From the NCBI GenBank assembly GCA_040396955.1, contig JBBAWX010000013.1:21570-85569 (forward strand): 64,000 nucleotides of DNA, written 5' to 3'. Below the pieces are notes generated by a model. The model had not been told where the DNA came from, did not search any database, and was given only the letters and a program-made list of their open reading frames with translations. Shown here in pieces: positions 58,664 to 64,000 of the stretch (its first letter is position 1; the number at the start of each line of letters is the position of its first letter). Origin of the DNA: UBA965 sp040396955. Its GTDB lineage: Bacteria > Chloroflexota > Chloroflexia > Chloroflexales > Roseiflexaceae. A program made the position numbers and the translations under genes.

Positions 58664-59482
58664 ATGCAGCATCATCCGCTTTCTGACAGTATCTACCAGC
58701 TCCAACGGCTGAGCCCCTACATCCAGATGGCCGTGGTGCCACAGCTGACGGGGTGGTGCCCGGCACAGCTAGCGACCATGACCGTCACGGATTGGCACCA
58801 GCTGCGACGCCAGTTTTGGCGCGATATGCCGGAGGCCACGCCCATGCAGGTCGTCGGCTCGTTTGTGCAACTCTACGCCCGCCCAGTGCTGTTGGGGGCG
58901 GTGGCGTGCATGCTGGCGACGGGCCGGGTGCCCGTGCTCGATGCAACGACCACGGCGGTGCGTGTGGTGTCCGGGTACCCGCAAGTGCTGGAAATCGCCC
59001 AGTCCGCCTTTTATTGCCTGCCCGATGATGCCGCCGCCACGCATCCTGATGCGCGAGTGGTGCCAGATATGGCGGCGTTGCGCCTGATGCTGCGTGCGCA
59101 GTGCGTGGCACATTTTGCCCCGCTGATTACTTGGCTGGGTCATGTAGCTGGGGCACCCGCCAAATCGCTGTGGGTGCAGGTGGCGGATGTATGTGCGGGT
59201 GTGGTGGTGCAGGTGCTCGAGCTCTATGGCGGCCTCTCCCCGGCGCAGGTCGAGCACGAAGTGGTGGCGTTGTTGGGGGATGCCACGTCGCCGTTGCATC
59301 TGCGCCGCATTGATATCATCGCCATTGCCACGGCGGTGCGTACGCCGGTGTTTTATGGGCGGGTCACCTGTTGTTTTTGGTACAAGCGGGCCGGTGGCGG
59401 GGTCTGTACGACCTGCCCCCGTCACGGGGCAGAGGTGCGCCGGCAGTTGCTGACGGCACATGTCCAGCAGATGCTGGGGTAA
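58664..59482 (+). CDS. FhuF-like (2Fe-2S) ferric iron reductase family protein
   Basis: A 272-residue protein with the C-terminal cluster motif VTCCFWYKRAGGGVCTTCPRHG, i.e. Cys-Cys-x10-Cys-x2-Cys, diagnostic of the FhuF siderophore-iron reductase family. The N-terminal part is helical with short conserved stretches (QVVGSFVQLYARPVLLGAVACML). In E. coli FhuF reduces ferric iron in hydroxamate siderophores. No siderophore transport or synthesis gene is nearby. It precedes a nitroreductase and a P450 in the same direction with gaps of 31 and 12 bases, suggesting a three-gene operon. Confidence 0.82.
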   Translation: MQHHPLSDSIYQLQRLSPYIQMAVVPQLTGWCPAQLATMTVTDWHQLRRQFWRDMPEATPMQVVGSFVQLYARPVLLGAVACMLATGRVPVLDATTTAVRVVSGYPQVLEIAQSAFYCLPDDAAATHPDARVVPDMAALRLMLRAQCVAHFAPLITWLGHVAGAPAKSLWVQVADVCAGVVVQVLELYGGLSPAQVEHEVVALLGDATSPLHLRRIDIIAIATAVRTPVFYGRVTCCFWYKRAGGGVCTTCPRHGAEVRRQLLTAHVQQMLG

Positions 59483-59513
59483 TATCACTTTTTGTTAGAA
59501 CATAGGAACAATC

Positions 59514-60101
59514 ATGCATAGCGTGCACGAATCTGCAGTCTTCCAGGCCATCGCCAACCGACGCAGTTTTGCCTTGGGTGATGTGAGTGACCAGCCCGTG
59601 GAACGGGCTCATATCGAGCAACTCCTCGAAGCTGCCAACTGGGCGCCGAGTCATGGCAAAACTGAGCCGTGGCGCTTTGTGGTGTACACGGGTGAGTCAC
59701 GTCGTCAGCTGGCTGAGGCCTTTGGCACGGCCTTTCGGCTGATGAACCCCCAACATGCGCCAGGCAGTGAGGGCGAAAAAGCCCAGGTCAAGCGTGCCTG
59801 GCAAGCGCCGGTCTGGATTGCGCTGGGCATGCAGCCGAGTGGCAAAATGCCCGAGTGGGAAGACCTGATTGCCATGGGCAGTGCCGTGCACAACATGCAC
59901 CTGCTCGCTAGCGCATTGGGGCTGGCGGCCAAGTGGACCAGCGGTGCGGTGGTGATGCATGCGCATGTGGCCGAGGTGGTTGGGTTTGCACCTGAGACCA
60001 AGCTGTATGGATTTTTGTATGTGGGGCACCCGGCCATTGCGTGGCCCGAGGGGCAACGGCGCCCAATCAGCGACAAAGTGCGCTGGGCGGCAGACGAATA
60101 A
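59514..60101 (+). CDS. Nitroreductase family protein
   Basis: A 195-residue FMN-dependent nitroreductase-fold enzyme. AIANRRSFALGDVSDQPVER and LLEAANWAPSHGKTEPWRFVVYT are the family entry with FMN-contacting Arg and the SHGKTEPWRF turn; GSAVHNMHLLASALGLAAKW and FLYVGHPA complete the fold. It resembles the YdjA-like small nitroreductases. Physiological substrates are commonly quinones or nitroaromatics; which applies is unknown. It lies between the FhuF-like and P450 genes. Confidence 0.9.
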   Translation: MHSVHESAVFQAIANRRSFALGDVSDQPVERAHIEQLLEAANWAPSHGKTEPWRFVVYTGESRRQLAEAFGTAFRLMNPQHAPGSEGEKAQVKRAWQAPVWIALGMQPSGKMPEWEDLIAMGSAVHNMHLLASALGLAAKWTSGAVVMHAHVAEVVGFAPETKLYGFLYVGHPAIAWPEGQRRPISDKVRWAADE

Positions 60102-60113
60102 CAGGGGGCGGTT

Positions 60114-61319
60114 ATGACCGAACCATCAAGCATGTACACGGACCCTAGCTACCAGGCCGACCCATATGCCTGGTATGCACGCTTGCGCCGCGAGACCCCC
60201 GTCTACCGCACGCAGTTGCCCGGTGGTGCACCCGTGTATGTGGTGACACGCCATGCGGATGTACTGGCGGCTAGCAAAGATGCGCGCTTGGTCAAAAACG
60301 TCTACAACGTGCGCCATCAAGGCTGGTGGGCGCAACGATTCTGGCGCCGTTTCGCTGATAGCAACATGCTGAAAGCGGATCCGCCCGTGCACACGCGCTT
60401 GCGCCGGTTGGCAAGTGACGCCTTTCAACCACGGCGCGTGGCCCAGCTGCGCCCCGATATCGAGTGCATTGCTGACGCCTTGATTGACCGCATGCAGACC
60501 CTGCCGCAGGTGGATTTCATCCGCGATTTTGCCTTGCCCCTGCCCATCCACGTAATTAGCCAGATGCTGGGCGTGCCTGAGTGCGACCATGACCGCTTCC
60601 ACGCATGGTCCAATGCGATTATCGCGGCGGGGGTGCTCAACAGCGAGCATCTGGTGCTGACGCGTGAAATGCTGGCGCTGAATCGCTACATGCGGCGCCT
60701 GATTGCCGAGCGGCGGCGGCGCCCGGGTGATGATGTGGTCAGTCAGCTGATTGCCGCCGAAGTGAACGGGGAGCGTCTGAGTCAGACCGAGCTGGTGGTG
60801 ACGACCATCTTGTTGTTGATTGCTGGCCATGAAACCACGGTCAATCTGCTGGGCAACGGCATGCTGGCGCTCTTGCAACACCCCACGCAGTGGCAACTGC
60901 TGTGCGCTGAGCCAGCGCGCATCCCGGCGGCGGTGGAGGAGTTGTTGCGCCTGGTGAACCCGGTGCAGTTGGTCAACCGCTACGCCACGGTCGATCTCGA
61001 GATTGCCGGCGTGCCCATCCCACGTGGAGCGCATGTGCAGCTGGTACTGGCCGCCGCCAATCATGATGCTGCGGTGTTTGGGCATGCAGATGCGCTCGAC
61101 ATTACGGCCGAGGCAGGGCGCCACCTGGCGTTTAGCCAGGGCATCCACTATTGCCTGGGGGCGCCCTTGGCACGCCTCGAGGGGGTGGTGGCGTGGGAGC
61201 GGCTCACGCAGCGCCTGCCGACGATGCAACTCATCGATCCAGCGCATATCGCCTGGAAGGATGGGATCGAGCTGCGTGGTCTGCGTGCTTTGCCGGTGCG
61301 GATTTGGGGCGATTTATAA
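60114..61319 (+). CDS. Cytochrome P450
   Basis: A 401-residue bacterial-type P450 monooxygenase. LLLIAGHETTVNLLGNGM is the oxygen-binding I helix (with the AGxET core), EELLRL the ExxR region, ADPPVHTRLRRLASDAF the C-helix, and FSQGIHYCLGAPLARLE the haem-Cys loop. No membrane anchor is seen, so it is soluble and needs a separate ferredoxin and reductase, neither found adjacent. The last codons and stop lie inside a 20-bp palindrome (61307-61326). The substrate is unknown; adjacency to an iron reductase and a nitroreductase may be coincidental. Confidence 0.94.
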   Translation: MTEPSSMYTDPSYQADPYAWYARLRRETPVYRTQLPGGAPVYVVTRHADVLAASKDARLVKNVYNVRHQGWWAQRFWRRFADSNMLKADPPVHTRLRRLASDAFQPRRVAQLRPDIECIADALIDRMQTLPQVDFIRDFALPLPIHVISQMLGVPECDHDRFHAWSNAIIAAGVLNSEHLVLTREMLALNRYMRRLIAERRRRPGDDVVSQLIAAEVNGERLSQTELVVTTILLLIAGHETTVNLLGNGMLALLQHPTQWQLLCAEPARIPAAVEELLRLVNPVQLVNRYATVDLEIAGVPIPRGAHVQLVLAAANHDAAVFGHADALDITAEAGRHLAFSQGIHYCLGAPLARLEGVVAWERLTQRLPTMQLIDPAHIAWKDGIELRGLRALPVRIWGDL

Positions 61320-61490
61320 ATCGCCCGAGGGGAGAATCTTCTGGGGCGGTCCGCGAACCGCCCGTACGGGGATCTTTCCCGGAGGGGGGAATCCTTCCGC
61401 GGGATGAAATCGTTGGGGCGGTTCGCGAACCGCCCGTACGGGAATCTTTCCGCGAGATGAAATCGTTCGGGGCGCGATATATCGCGCCCC
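61307..61490. repeat. Cluster of four intergenic palindromes
   Basis: Four elements of the form GGGCG-core-CGCCC: 61307-61326 (core around ATTTATAAAT, over the P450 stop), 61344-61363 (one mismatch), 61416-61435 (GGTTCGCGAACC core, perfect) and 61469-61490 (22 bp, GCGATATATCGC core, perfect). Between the last three lies a repeated linker, GTACGG..ATCTTTCC..CG.GATGAAATCGTT. Arms differ in sequence but keep perfect self-complementarity. It fills the gap between the P450 and the convergent oxidoreductase. Confidence 0.9.
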
Positions 61491-61496
61491 GTCGGA

Positions 61497-62603
61497 TTAT
61501 CCGCGTAAATCTTTGATGGCTACGCCGCGATCGAGGGTGGCCGAAAGGTTGGCGGCTTCGACGATGGCGGTGAGATCGAGGCCCAGCTGGTGGTTGTCGG
61601 TGTCGGCCGGGCTGGTGCCGGCTTGGATGTGGCTGACCCACTGGTTGAAGGCGGGCGGCTGATCGTCGTCGGCCGAAATGGGGATGAGTTGCCAGGCGTT
61701 CTGGGCTGCGGGGATCTTGGTGCTGCGCACGCGCAAGACGCGATTCATGCCAAAGAGCAGGCTATCGGCGTCAACAGTGCCACCCGCGGCGGTGATGCGG
61801 CGCTGGTCGATCATTTCGCCGATGCCGCACTGCTCATAGATGAGCGAGCCCTCGGTGCCGTGGATTTCGATGCTAAAGGGGGCATAGCGCATGGTAAAGC
61901 TGGTTTCGACGACGCCGACGGCGCCGTTGGCATAGCGCAGGGACAGGGCCACGTTGTCGTCGACGAGGCGGCCGGTCTTGAAGCCGTAGTTGGCCATCAC
62001 GCTGTCGGGCATGCCGAGGAAGTAGCGCGTCAGGTAGACGGGGTGGCACAGGTCGGTGAGTACGCCGCCCACGGATTCTTTGGGGTCGAAAAAGCGCTCG
62101 ACCAGCCAGCCGTTGGGGGCTTCGGCGGTGCGCAGAGCGCCGTTGTGCGAGTCGCGCACGCGCACGAGCGAGAGTTCGCCGAGGGCGCCGCTGTCGATGA
62201 GTTTCTTGATTTCGACGCTATAGGCGTTGTAGCGGCGGTACATGTTGACCACGAAGGTGATGCCGCTCTGGCGCACGACTTCCATGATGTGGTTGGCCTC
62301 GTGCATGGTGGCGGCGATGACTTTTTCGGTGAAAATGTGCTTGCCGGCGCGGGCAGCCCGTGTCATCACGTCGAGGTGGTCGACGGTGGGGGTGGTGACG
62401 ATAACGCCACCAATGCTGGCATCGTTGAGCACATCGTCGAGGTTGGCGAAAAAGGGCACGTTGTACTGCGTGGCAGCAGCTTGGCCGCGCTCCACATCGG
62501 TGTCCCAAATGCCAGCTAGCTCGACATCGGGGTGATTGACGGCGGCATTGGCGTAATCGCGGGCATGGACATGCCAAAAACTGAGGACGACGACACGCAT
62601 CAT
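61497..62603 (-). CDS. Gfo/Idh/MocA family oxidoreductase
   Basis: A 368-residue dehydrogenase-like protein of the MocA group. MRVVVLSFWHVHARDYANAA starts the Rossmann domain, followed by VELAGIWDTDVERGQAAATQYNVP and the EK motif KHIFTEKVIAATMHEAN (no Pro after Lys). The C-terminal domain includes GGVLTDLCHPVYLTRYFLGMP, with the region of the catalytic His. It shares low similarity with the other MocA-like gene at 57.5 kb but is not a tandem copy. The start at ATG 62603 follows AAAGGA seven bases upstream. No pathway partner is adjacent. Confidence 0.85.
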   Translation of the reverse strand: MMRVVVLSFWHVHARDYANAAVNHPDVELAGIWDTDVERGQAAATQYNVPFFANLDDVLNDASIGGVIVTTPTVDHLDVMTRAARAGKHIFTEKVIAATMHEANHIMEVVRQSGITFVVNMYRRYNAYSVEIKKLIDSGALGELSLVRVRDSHNGALRTAEAPNGWLVERFFDPKESVGGVLTDLCHPVYLTRYFLGMPDSVMANYGFKTGRLVDDNVALSLRYANGAVGVVETSFTMRYAPFSIEIHGTEGSLIYEQCGIGEMIDQRRITAAGGTVDADSLLFGMNRVLRVRSTKIPAAQNAWQLIPISADDDQPPAFNQWVSHIQAGTSPADTDNHQLGLDLTAIVEAANLSATLDRGVAIKDLRG

Positions 62604-62734
62604 GGGAGGATCCTTTCTGCTACGGTGCAGAGATGGTTGCATCTTTTCCGATATCATCATACGTCAGAAATGACCGGGTAGTGTTGGTTGGGGTAGGCGC
62701 ATGGATGATTCACGAATCGCCCATTCGCCTTGTA

Positions 62735-63772
62735 TTAGTGTGCCGAGTCGAGTACGAGCTGGGCCACGTGCAGGGCAATGCGCGGGTCATCGGGGTAGTC
62801 GTAGTCGCGGTTGAGCAGGACAATGGCCGACAGTCGGCGCTGGGCAAAGCGCACATAATCGCCGTTGAAGCCTAGCCAGGATCCCGTATGTGCCACATAG
62901 GCCTCGCCACGCCAGTGGCCGAGCTCCAACCCGAAGCCGTAGGGCACCACACTGCCGTCGTTGAGCACTGCCGGTTGGAGGGCCTCCTGATAGGTGTGTT
63001 GCGATACCAATGTATTGGTAGAGAGGGCTGCATCGTACCGCGCCATGTCGCCAAGCGTGGCGTACACGGAACCGGACCCATAGATGCCGTCGAGATCGTC
63101 GCTCGCATAGAGCTCTGGTTTTTTGCTGGTGCCCGTATAACTGAGTGCGAGCAAATCGTGGGCCCGGCGATGTGCATTGGGGAGTGAAAAGGTGCGCGTC
63201 ATGCCGAGGACATCAAAGATGCGTGTCTGTAAAAAATCAGGAAACGCTTGCCCGCTGACGCGCTCAACCACTACTGCCAACAGGTCATAGCCCACGTTGC
63301 AATAGGAGTACACCGCACCCGGTTCGGCCAGCAACGTGCGCTTGCGGCGCACCACGGTCACCATGTCGGCGTTGCTCGGTGTGTCGCTTTCGGCCAACAA
63401 GGCGTCTGTGATGCCGTTTTCATAATCGGGCAGTCCGGAGGTGTGCTGGAGCAATTGGCGGATGGTGCATGTGCCGGCAATGTTGGTCAATTCGGGGATG
63501 TAGGTGTTGATGTGGGCATCGTACGCAAGGGCGCCTTGCTCGGCGAGCATCATGATGGCGAGGGCTGTCATTTGTTTGCTGATGGAGGCCAGATGAAACG
63601 CATGATCGACGCTGAGTGGCGTTTTGTGCTTGATCTCCGCCAGCCCGTAGGCGGCCTGATGGATGATTTGACCATCATGGATGACGATAACTGCGCCACC
63701 GGGTGTGGTGGCGGTGATGAATTGCGCGAAGAACGCATCGATACGGGCGTTGATAGATGATGAAGTAGGCAC
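62735..63772 (-). CDS. Serine hydrolase, class C beta-lactamase/DD-peptidase-like
   Basis: A 345-residue serine hydrolase. The nucleophile motif is LASISKQMTALAIMML (SxxK), the second catalytic element YSYCNVGYDLL (YxN), and VAHTGSWLGFNG takes the place of KTG, as in many class C-type esterases and peptidases. Members include beta-lactamases, DD-peptidases and esterases, and resistance cannot be claimed from sequence. The GTG at 63772 follows GGAGGAATTC; the longer open frame to 63985 has no matching start context and is not used. No clear signal peptide is visible from this start. The upstream 228 bases to the window end hold no gene. Confidence 0.85.
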   Translation of the reverse strand: MPTSSSINARIDAFFAQFITATTPGGAVIVIHDGQIIHQAAYGLAEIKHKTPLSVDHAFHLASISKQMTALAIMMLAEQGALAYDAHINTYIPELTNIAGTCTIRQLLQHTSGLPDYENGITDALLAESDTPSNADMVTVVRRKRTLLAEPGAVYSYCNVGYDLLAVVVERVSGQAFPDFLQTRIFDVLGMTRTFSLPNAHRRAHDLLALSYTGTSKKPELYASDDLDGIYGSGSVYATLGDMARYDAALSTNTLVSQHTYQEALQPAVLNDGSVVPYGFGLELGHWRGEAYVAHTGSWLGFNGDYVRFAQRRLSAIVLLNRDYDYPDDPRIALHVAQLVLDSAH

Positions 63773-64000
63773 GAATTCCTCCGATGTGTGGTGTGGCAGT
63801 TGGGTGCCGATGGGGCGACGATGCCCAACGCTGGAGATACTCAGGGGTGATGCCAATCCCGCATACTGTGCCACTCTTCCGTAGGACGCGGCGAGGGATA
63901 CGGTCTCTTGGTGCAGTCTGGTGCGGGTGTGTCTACTATGTGGCTCTGCGAGGCATGGGTTGGTGTGATGGGCGATACGTGTCAAGTTAGGATAGCATAT
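63773..64000. other. Upstream region of the serine hydrolase gene
   Basis: Non-coding as far as I can tell. It should contain the promoter for the minus-strand gene. A TTGACA occurs on the minus strand at 63980-63985 but has no matching -10 box at 17 bases. An in-frame extension of the hydrolase runs through it. Confidence 0.35.

Noticed and set aside
61344..61490. Possible CRISPR array
   Set aside because: Repeats are few, differ in sequence and are palindromes joined by a similar linker; there are no unique spacers of constant size and no cas genes.
1..64000. tRNA or rRNA genes
   Set aside because: No T-loop-like GTTCGANTC with matching cloverleaf arms and no rRNA-like conserved stretch was noticed in the intergenic gaps, which are all short.

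Overview
The window looks like a chromosomal stretch from a member of the Chloroflexota, most likely class Chloroflexia. The best lineage evidence is the pair of secreted proteins at 50-54 kb, which carry the two-fold repeat (TGH..F..YW...GGL.QFGFP, then QYFER.RFE.HPE) that I know as typical of this phylum. A CarH-type B12 regulator beside phytoene synthase, many secreted or lipid-anchored proteins and a G+C content in the high fifties by eye are compatible. The lineage call is an inference. I see no rRNA, tRNA, CRISPR array, transposase or phage gene. A run of 100 N at 19713-19812 is an assembly gap inside a lipoprotein gene.

Layout. 0-9 kb: the end of a response regulator, proB-proA, a divergent dihydroorotate-dehydrogenase-like gene, homoserine dehydrogenase, a tiny membrane protein behind an inverted repeat, an odd membrane-anchored ATPase, a bacterial homologue of the tRNA-queuosine mannosyltransferase, dnaN and a PIG-L deacetylase. 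9-13.4 kb: a minus-strand operon hemW, kinase-like gene, rlmI-like, LON-domain gene, DUF503 gene. 13.5-18.8 kb: a TrmJ-like methyltransferase, glyA, proC, an enolase-superfamily gene and an RsmC-like methyltransferase. Proline synthesis is thus complete in the window but split over two loci. 18.8-21 kb: two secreted proteins. 21-29 kb: a nitrogen-assimilation block read glnA, amt, gltB, each unit with its own hairpin or terminator; gltB has a strong promoter and an attenuator-like leader hairpin.

29-37.5 kb: a glycoside hydrolase, a giant alpha-2-macroglobulin-like exported protein, aat and an HtrA-type protease lipoprotein. 37.5-41 kb: an epimerase, then carH, crtB and a DUF2085 membrane protein, a likely light-controlled carotenoid locus. 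41-43.7 kb: a BNR-repeat protein, a methyltransferase, a rhodanese and an A-type Fe-S carrier. 43.8-47.7 kb: dinB behind a LexA-type SOS box, moaA, an Mrp/ApbC ATPase and a 2Fe-2S ferredoxin. 47.8-50 kb: a Kef-type antiporter translationally coupled to a 55-residue protein.

50-57.4 kb: two paralogous secreted repeat proteins sharing about 640 bp of identical DNA, then two tandem Tat-exported amine-oxidase paralogues. 57.5-64 kb: two Gfo/Idh/MocA oxidoreductases, a FhuF-like iron reductase, a nitroreductase and a cytochrome P450 in a row, a cluster of four palindromes and a class C beta-lactamase-like hydrolase.

The most interesting leads are the CarH photoreceptor beside crtB, the queuosine mannosyltransferase homologue, the SOS box placed exactly in the dinB promoter spacer, the gene-conversion tract, and the palindrome cluster whose arms change together.
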